Positions 1-7,133 of a DNA stretch of 38,456 nt are shown in pieces; position 1 is the stretch's first letter, and each line of letters starts with the position of its first letter. Both the position numbers and the translations under genes were made by a program. This DNA comes from an uncultured Bacilli bacterium (GTDB taxonomy: Bacteria; Bacillota_I; Bacilli_A; ML615J-28; CAG-313). The stretch is taken from the NCBI GenBank assembly GCA_949879765.1, contig CATLBQ010000015.1:1-38456 (forward strand). The letters run 5' to 3'. The notes below the pieces were generated by a model that saw nothing but the letters and a program-made list of their open reading frames with translations, was not told the DNA's origin and made no database searches.

Positions 1-320
1 GATGTTTCCTAAACTGCTACATCCTTTAAATGCGGATGTTCCTATTGCATATAAATGATTTGATAGTATTACTGATTGTAAATATGAACATCCTTCAAAT
101 GCGCTTGTATCTATATTTGTTACAGTATTTGGAATAATAATGCTAGATAGACTTGCACAACCTTTGAAAGCGGAACTACCAATGGCAACTAAATGATTTG
201 ATAAGCTAACTGATTGTAAATATGAACATCCTTCAAATGCGCTTGAATCAATATACTGTACACTATTAGGTATAGTTATACTTGACAAACTAGCACAATT
301 TTTAAATGCGGATGGTTCTA
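1..320 (-). repeat. Near-identical 138-bp direct repeats coding LRR pairs
   Basis: Within the protease repeat domain two 46-codon units are almost the same: the stretch from base 52 recurs from base 190, exactly 138 bp apart, including the shared run TGATTGTAAATATGAACATC. Each unit codes one AFEGCSYLQS repeat plus one AFKGC.SL repeat. The similarity points to recent tandem duplication and possible copy-number variation by slippage or recombination. Confidence 0.85.
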
Positions 321-2004
321 TAAATATTAAATTAGATGATAATGCTACATTTGTTAAACTTGTACAGCCTTCAAAAGAACTTAATCCAATATGTGTAACA
401 GAGTTTGGTATAATTATACTTATCAAATTAGTATAATTTTTGAATGCACCATCATCAATTCTAGTTATACTAACATTATTAATATTAGTCGGTATATTAA
501 TATTATCTTTTTCATTAAACCATGTTCCTATGATAGTATCTCCTGAATCGTTAGTCTTAAATGCTACTAATCGTATTGAATTACTAATATTTAGTTTTAA
601 TACATCCTGATTCTTGTCCCCACTACATCCATTCCCTGGAATTTTAATAGTAATTGAATCGGCACCATTAATAATTGCATTCTTTAATTCTAAAGTTGTT
701 AAATTACTATTAGTAGCTAATAGTAAAGCGGCCGCACCAGTAACAAAAGGAGTGGCCATAGAAGTACCACTATTTTCTTTATATTTGTTATCGGGAATTG
801 TGCTCAAAATATTTGTTCCAGGAGCATATATATCTACTGAGGTTTCACCATAATTGGATGCAATATCTCCTAACAAGCCCCATAAATTATTAAATCCATC
901 CCATTTTGATCTTTTATCATTTGAATCTATTGCACCAACAGTTAGTATATTGTCATAATCATATGATGCAGGATAAAGTGGAGTATTATCAATATTATCA
1001 CCAGAATTTCCAGCCGCACAAACCAATAGTCCCCTATAAGATTGAATAGCTTCTTCTAATGCAGGGCTAATAAAATCCCCCCCTAAACTACAATTTAAAA
1101 TTGGTATGTTTACACTTCCCGCATAGTTAATTGCATTAATTAACCATAATGTTTCTACATATCCACCCTCATCTGCAACTCGTAATGATACTAATTTGAC
1201 ATTCCAACATATTCCAGAAATACCTTGATTATTATTTCCCTGAGCTCCAATAATACCCGCCACATGAGTTCCATGGCCATTTGGATCAATAGGTTCTAAT
1301 ATTGGTATCCCGGATTCTGATCCATCTGTAAAATCCCTATGAAGTGTAGTATATGTATTATGAATACCTCTTTTATAAATATTGTTTAATAAATCCGGGT
1401 GTTGAGAGTCAATACCTGAGTCTAAAACGCCAACCATGACTTGATTTGCATTTTGAGCAATATTCCAAGCGTCATAAGTTTTTATATGATTCAATCCCCA
1501 TTGTTCAGACAATTTTGAATCATTAGGCGTTTTTAATAATTGAGCCGAAACACTAGGTTCAGCAGACAATATTTCATCTCTTTTTTCTAATTCCTTTATT
1601 GATTTTAAAACATTTTCTTTAGATTTTGTGTTTAACTCAATACTTAATATTCTATTAAACTCATTAAAATCAATTAATGAGTTATTTTTGTCACTCAATT
1701 CATTATTTTTAACCAATTCAACAGTATTAGCGCTTAAATCAACTATAGATTTACCATCAACTTCAGGAAAGTCTGCTAATGTATAATCCTTATATTTATT
1801 CGTTTCTTCTTTAGATAAAACTATGATTATTTTATCATCAGAAAAGTCATCTTCAATAGTTCCGTTATAATAAATCTTTTCTTCACTAAATATTTCATTG
1901 CTATTCTCTCCATATGCATATATATTTGTTATGCAAAACATTGAGATTAATGCAAAAAATGAAATAATGAATATATTTAATTTTAAATTTCTTCTATGCA
2001 TCAT
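1..2004 (-). CDS. Secreted subtilisin-like (S8) serine protease with BspA-type leucine-rich repeats, C-terminus cut by window edge
   Basis: The frame is open from the start at 2004 to base 1 (668 codons, no stop). Order seen: signal peptide with a hydrophobic stretch at about residues 10-30 ending at IYA; a propeptide-like region at about 57-155; an S8 catalytic domain with Asp195 (VLDSGID), His244 (NGHGTHVAG), oxyanion Asn333 (AAGNSGD) and Ser415 (GTSMATPF); a spacer; then from about residue 510 repeats of 23 residues of the AF.GC..L....(I/L)...(V/L)..I..S type (LRR_5/BspA). All catalytic residues are present, so it should be an active exported protease whose repeats may bind a surface or substrate. 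It starts 9 bases after the lipoprotein stop. Its own ribosome site is weak (AAGAGA), so translational coupling is likely. A second ATG follows directly at 2001. Total length and cell-wall anchor are unknown. Confidence 0.93.
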   Translation of the reverse strand, partial: MMHRRNLKLNIFIISFFALISMFCITNIYAYGENSNEIFSEEKIYYNGTIEDDFSDDKIIIVLSKEETNKYKDYTLADFPEVDGKSIVDLSANTVELVKNNELSDKNNSLIDFNEFNRILSIELNTKSKENVLKSIKELEKRDEILSAEPSVSAQLLKTPNDSKLSEQWGLNHIKTYDAWNIAQNANQVMVGVLDSGIDSQHPDLLNNIYKRGIHNTYTTLHRDFTDGSESGIPILEPIDPNGHGTHVAGIIGAQGNNNQGISGICWNVKLVSLRVADEGGYVETLWLINAINYAGSVNIPILNCSLGGDFISPALEEAIQSYRGLLVCAAGNSGDNIDNTPLYPASYDYDNILTVGAIDSNDKRSKWDGFNNLWGLLGDIASNYGETSVDIYAPGTNILSTIPDNKYKENSGTSMATPFVTGAAALLLATNSNLTTLELKNAIINGADSITIKIPGNGCSGDKNQDVLKLNISNSIRLVAFKTNDSGDTIIGTWFNEKDNINIPTNINNVSITRIDDGAFKNYTNLISIIIPNSVTHIGLSSFEGCTSLTNVALSSNLIFIEPSAFKNCASLSSITIPNSVQYIDSSAFEGCSYLQSVSLSNHLVAIGSSAFKGCASLSSIIIPNTVTNIDTSAFEGCSYLQSVILSNHLYAIGTSAFKGCSSLGNI

Positions 2005-2013
2005 ATATTTCTC

Positions 2014-2355
2014 TTAATTAACTAATAACTTATAAATAGGCATTTTTTCAACACTCTTAACAAAATCCAATGTTTCAAAATGTGCTAGTGCTTTATTCAC
2101 TTCTTTTTTTCCTGTTTTGTTTAAATGAATAAACATAAATCCACGATTATTCTCTTCGTACCATTGAGAATAAGTGAAACTCTTGACATTTTCAAATTGA
2201 AAATCTGATAACGTAAATAACCTATTCACATACTCATTTTTATAATCAGATTTTATTTCTATGATTATGCTATTATCACTATACTCATCTTTACTACATC
2301 CAGTTAGGCATAGGCCTAACATGAAACACATAAATAATCCCAATACTCTTTTCAT
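2014..2355 (-). CDS. Small lipoprotein resembling a free-standing subtilase propeptide
   Basis: 113 aa with a lipoprotein signal peptide: MKR, a hydrophobic core and the lipobox LTGC with Cys20. The mature part follows the propeptide of the neighbouring protease in order and spacing. Residues 30-32 III match 59-61 III of the protease; 47-52 FTLSDF matches 74-79 YTLADF; IHLNKTGKKEVNKAL (76-90) matches IELNTKSKENVLKSI (122-136); and both end with a D.(I/V).S.E pattern. I infer a membrane-tethered copy of the propeptide (inhibitor I9-like fold) that could chaperone, inhibit or hold the protease. Known stand-alone I9 proteins inhibit subtilases, but the function here is untested. A good ribosome site (AAGGAGATG) precedes the start. 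It lies between a 24-aa peptide gene and the protease, all on one strand. Confidence 0.85.
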   Translation of the reverse strand: MKRVLGLFMCFMLGLCLTGCSKDEYSDNSIIIEIKSDYKNEYVNRLFTLSDFQFENVKSFTYSQWYEENNRGFMFIHLNKTGKKEVNKALAHFETLDFVKSVEKMPIYKLLVN

Positions 2356-2386
2356 TTTTTCATCTCCTTTTCCTTTTTAAATTTAG

Positions 2387-2461
2387 TTAGCATACTTTAG
2401 GCCATATACTATGGCCAAATAACTCTTTGATAATTCGCATAAATACTAAATATATCTTCAT
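2387..2461 (-). CDS. 24-residue peptide, hydrophobic, ending in Cys
   Basis: A short frame with a perfect ribosome site: AGGAGG at 2473-2468, six bases before ATG at 2461. The product starts MKIYLVFMRIIKELF and ends GHSIWPKVC, with stop at 2387. It is amphipathic and hydrophobic, with basic residues at the N-terminus and a single Cys as the last residue. It lies 31 bases upstream of the propeptide-like lipoprotein and probably shares its transcript. I do not recognise the family. It could be a signalling or toxic peptide, a substrate of the protease, or a leader ORF controlling the genes after it. The 3' end contains an inverted repeat (GGCCATA, 3-base loop, TATGGCC, 2400-2416). The call rests on the ribosome site, spacing and operon position. 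Confidence 0.55.
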   Translation of the reverse strand: MKIYLVFMRIIKELFGHSIWPKVC

Positions 2462-2502
2462 ATAGTACCTCCTCATACTTTCTTTTACGTTCTATCCCTA
2501 TT

Positions 2503-2517
2503 ATTATATGCATTATA
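2503..2517 (-). promoter_or_regulatory. Possible -10 elements upstream of the 24-aa peptide gene
   Basis: Two overlapping-region TATAAT hexamers read on the minus strand (2517-2512 and 2508-2503), 40-50 bases ahead of the peptide ribosome site. The best -35 is TTTAAA at 2539-2534, 16 bases from the first hexamer. The -35 is poor, so this is only a candidate internal start. Confidence 0.25.
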
Positions 2518-2541
2518 AACACAATAATCTATTTTTAAACG

Positions 2542-2570
2542 AAAAGCCCCCTTTTCCTAAGAGAGCCTTT
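2542..2570 (-). terminator. Terminator/attenuator hairpin in the leader of the peptide-lipoprotein-protease unit
   Basis: On the minus-strand RNA, AAAG (one bulged G) CUCUCUU (2570-2559) pairs with AAGGGGGCUUU (2553-2543) around a short loop, followed by U-rich CUUUUCGUUU. The G-U pairs only work on this strand. A competing 9-bp perfect pairing exists between 2623-2615 (UUUCCUAAG) and 2561-2553 (CUUAGGAAA). It would break this hairpin, as an antiterminator does. Confidence 0.5.
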
Positions 2571-2572
2571 TA

Positions 2573-2608
2573 TTATTTAACATGATGTTTTCTAAGAATG
2601 TTTCCCAT
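2573..2608 (-). CDS. Possible 11-codon leader peptide (MGNILRKHHVK)
   Basis: A short ATG frame lies between a strong promoter and the terminator hairpin and ends 3 bases before the hairpin. Its CTT AGA AAA codons cover a second partial complement (2596-2588) of the UUUCCUAAG segment at 2623-2615, so a ribosome here would change the RNA folding. There is no good ribosome site in front of it, so it may not be translated. The call rests only on position and geometry. Confidence 0.22.
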   Translation of the reverse strand: MGNILRKHHVK

Positions 2609-2643
2609 AGCAAACTTAGGAAATATATTTATTTTACGTTTCA

Positions 2644-2672
2644 ATTATACCATAATATGTAAAATGATGCAA
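2644..2672 (-). promoter_or_regulatory. Promoter with extended -10 for the peptide-lipoprotein-protease leader
   Basis: Minus strand: -35 TTGCAT (2672-2667), 17-base spacer, TGG then -10 TATAAT (2649-2644). The expected start is near 2637, about 65 bases before the attenuator hairpin. Confidence 0.7.
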
Positions 2673-3149
2673 GTGTTTGTTGAAATTATATTTTTAATAG
2701 TTTATATGATTATTTTATGATAATGTCTTAACATTTAGTTTTTGAAAATATCCCTTACTAATTCAAATTCGTGGTTAATCTTACCTAGTTATTAATACAT
2801 AAATGCATAAAAAATTAGCCCTCTTTTACAGAAGACTAATCGATTTATTCAAATGGTAGCACTATACAAATTTCAATCTATAACCACATTGATATGTTTC
2901 TTTATACTTGAACAAATGGATAACTTCAATAGGACTCGGGTTACCAAAGGTATATAGAAATATAGGATGTGATGGCTTATCCTTTCTAAACTTTATTATA
3001 ACGCCAAACCAAATCAGAAATTATGTCTTCAAAATATTCTTAATATGATTGAAATTCTTTTTTAAAACAAACCATCACCTTCATATTCGTGATGTTGTTC
3101 ATTTTGGAATCCGTAGAATTGAAACTAGTTGTACTATTGCTTTATCAAT
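2673..3149. other. AT-rich gene-free stretch, possibly holding mobile-element debris
   Basis: No frame here has both a plausible start and a ribosome site. On the plus strand around 2915-2995, broken frames give scraps such as GYQRY followed by CDGLSF. These recall the zinc-ribbon start of some IS transposases (G.QRY.C..C...F) but contain stops and frame changes. An inverted ATTAG/CTAAT pair sits at about 2815-2841. I see no intact terminal repeats or target duplication. Confidence 0.3.
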
Positions 3150-3224
3150 AAAAAAAGAAGACTGTAATTTGGGGGGATCAGTCTTCTTATACCCAGTCTG
3201 TAATTTGGGGGGACCAAACTAGGC
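3150..3224 (-). ncRNA. Candidate ~75-nt small RNA: two tandem hairpins with near-identical C6-rich loops
   Basis: Minus strand, read from its own promoter. Hairpin 1: CCUAGUUUG (3223-3215) pairs with CAGACUGGG (3200-3192), 9 bp including two G-U pairs. A 3-nt linker follows. Hairpin 2: AAGAAGACUG (3188-3179) pairs with CAGUCUUCUU (3164-3155), 10 perfect pairs, running into a 7-U tract and so forming an intrinsic terminator. Both loops are 14 nt and identical from the second base: UCCCCCCAAAUUA. The stems differ yet stay paired, while the loops are kept. That is internal covariation and argues for selection on RNA. C-rich loops of this kind occur in Gram-positive regulatory RNAs such as LhrC and RsaE, where they pair with purine-rich ribosome sites. 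A similar role is inferred here. The exact start base is estimated. Confidence 0.8.
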
Positions 3225-3230
3225 ATTAAT

Positions 3231-3259
3231 ATTATAGCATATTTTTTTTTAAAAAGCAA
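3231..3259 (-). promoter_or_regulatory. Promoter of the twin-hairpin RNA
   Basis: Minus strand: -35 TTGCTT (3259-3254), 17-base spacer, extended -10 TGC-TATAAT (TATAAT at 3236-3231). The predicted start at 3224-3226 falls directly before the first hairpin. The -35 touches the weak rnc terminator. Confidence 0.75.
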
Positions 3260-3271
3260 GCGTTTTTCGCT
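3259..3271 (-). terminator. Weak terminator after rnc
   Basis: Minus strand AGCG-AAAAA-CGCT followed by TGCTTTTT. The stem is only 4 bp, so read-through from rnc into the small RNA is possible. Confidence 0.35.
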
Positions 3272-3309
3272 ATTTTTTTAAATTTTTTGTGAAAATATTC
3301 TCTTTTTCT

Positions 3310-3999
3310 TTATTTTTTAGCAACTTTTGACAAAGCATCCTTAGCGGCGGCTTGGTCGGCTTCCTTTTTGGAACGGCCTTGACCTACTCCTAAAACAATG
3401 CCTTCTAGCAATACTGCCCGAGTAAAAGTAGGTTCATTGGATGTGCCTTCTTTTTTAATCAATTCGTAAACCAAATTGGATCTAGTTTCAGACTGCACGT
3501 ATTCTTGTAATCTACTTTTATAATCGACAAACTCCACTTGGTCATTGGCTTTGATATGTGGGAAGACAATCTTTTCCAATATCTTTTTGACATCATCAAT
3601 TCCATTGGTAAGATAGACGGCTCCCAAAAAGGACTCAAATGCATCATTGATGACCGCATCTTTTTTTCTTCCTCCAGATTGTTCTTCACCACGCCCCAAC
3701 AAAAGTAATTGATCAATTCCTAAGACTTGAGCATATTTTGCATTGGCATTTTCACAGACATAAGTCGCTCGTAGTTTACTCATTTTGCCCTCAGGCAAAT
3801 CAGGAAAGTTTTCATATATATAATGGGCGACAAGCAAGCCTAGTACAGCATCTCCTAAAAATTCAATTCGTTCATTACTTTTTAAATGATGTTCATTGGC
3901 ATACGAGGAATGGGTCATTGCAAGCAAAAAATGGGTGGTATCTTCAACGTGAATATCAAATTGTCCTAAAATCTCATTTAATTTTTTCTTATTCAACAT
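3310..3999 (-). CDS. rnc: Ribonuclease III
   Basis: 229 aa, normal length for RNase III, the Mg-dependent endonuclease that cuts double-stranded RNA in rRNA and mRNA processing. The N-terminal catalytic domain carries the signature ERIEFLGDAV with Glu46 and Asp50. The second acidic pair lies in NDAFESFLGAVYL (Asp119, Glu122). The C-terminal part (about 158-227) is a double-stranded RNA-binding domain ending in GRSKKEADQAAAKDAL. The start overlaps the plsX end by 11 bases, so the two are co-translated. In Bacillus acpP lies between these genes; here it is missing. Confidence 0.97.
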   Translation of the reverse strand: MLNKKKLNEILGQFDIHVEDTTHFLLAMTHSSYANEHHLKSNERIEFLGDAVLGLLVAHYIYENFPDLPEGKMSKLRATYVCENANAKYAQVLGIDQLLLLGRGEEQSGGRKKDAVINDAFESFLGAVYLTNGIDDVKKILEKIVFPHIKANDQVEFVDYKSRLQEYVQSETRSNLVYELIKKEGTSNEPTFTRAVLLEGIVLGVGQGRSKKEADQAAAKDALSKVAKK

Positions 4000-5008
4000 T
4001 CTTTTTTTCCTCTAATGGATGAGTTTCTAAATAGGCTTTCATTTTGCAAACAATGTCTTTTTGAACAGCCTTATACGCAAGTCGTATTGCATTTTGATAA
4101 GCTTCTGGTGAACTTGCACCATGCGCCTTAATGACAATACCATCTACACCAAATAAGGTTGCTCCACCAATCTTATCTGCACTAAAACGTTCTTGGAATC
4201 GTTTTAAATTTTTGCGCATCAAGATATAACCGAGTTTGCCTCCTAGTGATGATTTGATTTCTTCCTTCAAGGCTCTGCCGAATGCTTTGGCTGTTCCTTC
4301 AAAAGATTTCATTGCTACATTGCCTGTAAATCCATCTGTAATGATGATATCCGCATCACTCGTAAGGAGTTCTTTAGGTTCTAAATTCCCCAAGAAATTG
4401 AGTTCAGATGCCGCTAATAACTGATACACTTCTTTTTCTAATTCTCTTCCTTTTCCAGGTTCTGTCCCAATATTCAATAAATAGCACTTAGGTTGAGCAA
4501 TCCCTTTGACTTCTTTGGCATAAATGTTGGCAAATTGTGCATATTGCAAAACATACTCAGGTTTAATGTCTGTATTGGCACCTACATCTAACATGATTGC
4601 CCCTGTTTCTTGGAAAGATGGTACATTAGGACAAAGTGCTACCCGCTTCATTCCTTTGATTCTTCGAATAATCAAGTGGGCAGCAACAATGACACCTTGG
4701 GTTGGACCACATGTCACTACACCATCTACTGTTTTGTCTTTTACGGCTTGAAACGCCATAACCATTGAGGTATCTTTATTTTTTCTAATTTCTTGAATCG
4801 GATCTTTTTCCCCCATATCTATTAATCTTGGTGCATGAACAATTTCAATCCGCTCTGTCACCCCACCCAATTCTTTTCGGATGGTGGCTTCATCCCCAAA
4901 TAGCACCAAAGTCACATCTGGATTTTCTTTAATGATGGCTTGACAAGCTGGAATAGTGGTTTGATAACCATAATCTCCTCCTGCCGCATCAATTGCAAGT
5001 CTAATCAT
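3989..5008 (-). CDS. plsX: Phosphate acyltransferase PlsX
   Basis: 339 aa, typical for PlsX, which makes acyl-phosphate from acyl-ACP for the PlsY step of phospholipid synthesis. The N-terminus MIRLAIDAAGGDYG is the family start (usually DAMGGD). GATLFGVDGIVIKAHGASS near the C-terminus is also characteristic. A clear GGAGGT ribosome site lies 9 bases before the start. It lies between recG and rnc with short gaps, as in Bacillota, but without fapR, fabD, fabG or acpP beside it. Confidence 0.96.
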   Translation of the reverse strand: MIRLAIDAAGGDYGYQTTIPACQAIIKENPDVTLVLFGDEATIRKELGGVTERIEIVHAPRLIDMGEKDPIQEIRKNKDTSMVMAFQAVKDKTVDGVVTCGPTQGVIVAAHLIIRRIKGMKRVALCPNVPSFQETGAIMLDVGANTDIKPEYVLQYAQFANIYAKEVKGIAQPKCYLLNIGTEPGKGRELEKEVYQLLAASELNFLGNLEPKELLTSDADIIITDGFTGNVAMKSFEGTAKAFGRALKEEIKSSLGGKLGYILMRKNLKRFQERFSADKIGGATLFGVDGIVIKAHGASSPEAYQNAIRLAYKAVQKDIVCKMKAYLETHPLEEKKNVE

Positions 5009-5036
5009 ATCTTCTACCTCCGTTTTTTCATTTTCT

Positions 5037-7079
5037 TTAATCTAACTGAGTTTGTTTTCTTTGGTAATTATTTGATGCAACTTCATATAATTTTTGATAA
5101 TCTGGTTCAACAAATAAACTACCATTTTGAATCATTTCTTCAGAATCTATATTGGCCAATTCTAATAAATCACTATTGTCTCGTAACGATGCATATTTAA
5201 AATGCATTGCACCTGATTGTTTTTCACCAAAGAATTCACCAGGGCCACGATGTTTTAAATCATATTCTGCTAAAGCAAAACCATCCGTTGTTTGTTCTAC
5301 CATTTTCAAACGGGCAACACTAGCCTCAGTTGGATGATCAGTTGTCACAAAGAAACAATAGGGAATGCTATCACTTCTCATAACTCTTCCTCTTAATTGA
5401 TGAAGGGTGGCTACGCCAAATCGCTCTGCTCCTAAAATTAAAATGGTTGTAGCATTGGGTACATTTACGCCTACTTCAATCACACTCGTAGCCACTAAAA
5501 TTTGAATTTCTTTATCTAAAAACTGTTGCATAACATCTTCTTTTTCCATCGGTTTTAATTTCCCATGAATGAGCCCTACTGTAGCCACACCTTCAAAATA
5601 GCGTTTCATATTTTCATAGATTTCAGTAGCGTTTGCGGTATCGACTACCTCTGATTCCTCAATCAAAGGTGTAACCACATAAATTTGATGTCCGATGGAC
5701 AGTTCTTGTTTGATATGTACCATCACATCTTTTTTATGTGCTTGATCTACATATTTTGTGACTACTGCTTTTCGATGTTTAGGCATCGTTTTAATTACGG
5801 ATATATCTGTATCTCCATATGCGGATATAGCCAAAGTTCTAGGAATAGGTGTTGCACTCATCTTCAAGTAATTGACATCTAACCCTTTGTTTTTAATCAA
5901 TACCCGTTGACGTACACCAAATCGGTGTTCTTCATCGGCAATAACAGTTCCTAAATTATCATACACTACATCTTTTTGGAAAAGCGCATGCGTCCCAACA
6001 ACGATTTGAATCTCATGAGTTGCTAATTTTTGAAGAATTTCTTTTCTTTCTTTTTGGCTCGTACTTCCTGTTAAAAGTCCGATTTGGATTTGCGGAAAAT
6101 CTTGAAGTAAGTCTTGAAGTGTTGCAAAATGCTGTTTGGATAATATTTCCGTTGGACACATCAGTGCTGCTTGAAATCCACCAGAAACAGTAGCCAAAAG
6201 CGTCATAACAGCAACAATGGTTTTGCCACTTCCTACTTCACCTTGTAATAAACGATTCATCGCATAAGGTGCAGATAAATCCTTTAAAATATCTACAATT
6301 GCTTTGTCTTGATCGGGTGTAAGTTCATATGATAGTTTTTGTCTTAGCTCAGCAAGTACTGCTTCTTGATAACAAATCGCAGGACAATGGGTTTCTTTTT
6401 GTCTCATATCATGTAAATATTTCATAGATACTTGATATTGTAACAATTCTTCATATTGTATTCTTTTTTTGGCTTGCGCAATTTCATCCAATTGATCAGA
6501 AAAATGTAAAATTCGAACTGTTTCTAGTAACGATAGCAATTGGTGTTTTTCTAAATAAGCCTTGGGCAAAGTTTCTTGAATTTGATTTTTGTATTTACGA
6601 AAAGCAGTCAATAAAATTTCAAAGTATTTTTCATCTGCTATTTCTTTTACTCGGTAGGTAGGAATCACGTCTCGACTAAATTCATCTACAAGAATCAAAT
6701 TGTTCACTGTAAATTGATTCATGGATTGATGAAATTTCCCCTGTACTCGGATAACACTACCATAATTCAATTTTCCTTTTAAATAGATACGATTAAAAAC
6801 AGTACAACGAATTTTGGTTCCTTCTACTTCTAATTGAAAAACCACTGTAGATAATTTCGATTTCAAATAATTAATAGCAATTTTTGAAACAATGGTTCCT
6901 TCTAAAATGATAGTTTCTTCTAATTTAGCATCTTTTAAAGATTGCACTTTGAAATTATCATATTTCACCGGAAAATCAAACAATAAATCCTCAATGGTTT
7001 GAATGCCTTTTTTCTTAAAAATAGTCTTATACCGTGCTAATATATAGTCTTCTTCACTCACTTGATAATCTTTTAGCAT
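5037..7079 (-). CDS. recG: ATP-dependent DNA helicase RecG
   Basis: 680 aa, full length. RecG remodels stalled replication forks and branch-migrates Holliday junctions. The N-terminal half holds the wedge/OB-fold region. Walker A GEVGSGKT is at about residues 280-287 and the motif II box is DEEHRFG at about 380-386 (usually DEQHRFG). It also has SATPIPRTLA, LIHGKLKP, and LGAERFGVATLHQLRGRVMRS, which carries the motif VI arginines. AGGAGGG precedes the start. A terminator separates it from fakA upstream, although the 54-base gap would allow partial read-through. Confidence 0.97.
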   Translation of the reverse strand: MLKDYQVSEEDYILARYKTIFKKKGIQTIEDLLFDFPVKYDNFKVQSLKDAKLEETIILEGTIVSKIAINYLKSKLSTVVFQLEVEGTKIRCTVFNRIYLKGKLNYGSVIRVQGKFHQSMNQFTVNNLILVDEFSRDVIPTYRVKEIADEKYFEILLTAFRKYKNQIQETLPKAYLEKHQLLSLLETVRILHFSDQLDEIAQAKKRIQYEELLQYQVSMKYLHDMRQKETHCPAICYQEAVLAELRQKLSYELTPDQDKAIVDILKDLSAPYAMNRLLQGEVGSGKTIVAVMTLLATVSGGFQAALMCPTEILSKQHFATLQDLLQDFPQIQIGLLTGSTSQKERKEILQKLATHEIQIVVGTHALFQKDVVYDNLGTVIADEEHRFGVRQRVLIKNKGLDVNYLKMSATPIPRTLAISAYGDTDISVIKTMPKHRKAVVTKYVDQAHKKDVMVHIKQELSIGHQIYVVTPLIEESEVVDTANATEIYENMKRYFEGVATVGLIHGKLKPMEKEDVMQQFLDKEIQILVATSVIEVGVNVPNATTILILGAERFGVATLHQLRGRVMRSDSIPYCFFVTTDHPTEASVARLKMVEQTTDGFALAEYDLKHRGPGEFFGEKQSGAMHFKYASLRDNSDLLELANIDSEEMIQNGSLFVEPDYQKLYEVASNNYQRKQTQLD

Positions 7080-7101
7080 AATACCCTCCTATTTTTAAGA
7101 A

Positions 7102-7123
7102 AAAGTGGAGTTAGCTCCACTTT
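7102..7123 (-). terminator. Intrinsic terminator between fakA and recG
   Basis: Perfect 9-bp stem AAAGTGGAG/CTCCACTTT with a 4-base loop. On the minus strand it is followed by TTCTT. The opposite strand also has a T-rich tail. Confidence 0.75.
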
Positions 7124-7133
7124 CACTTTTTCA

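Noticed and set aside
614-853. 79-codon plus-strand frame
   Set aside because: It lies antisense inside the S8 domain of the protease, around the catalytic Ser. No ribosome site; the minus-strand frame is clearly the real gene.
3165-3214. Plus-strand reading of the G6 repeats as a G-quadruplex or IS end
   Set aside because: Only two G6 runs, no T tract or promoter on the plus strand, and no partner terminal repeat. The minus strand has promoter, folds and terminator.
5921-5939. DEEHRFG in RecG as a defective motif II
   Set aside because: A Gln-to-Glu change at this position keeps the DExH box, and related enzymes such as Mfd carry DEEQ. Treated as natural variation.
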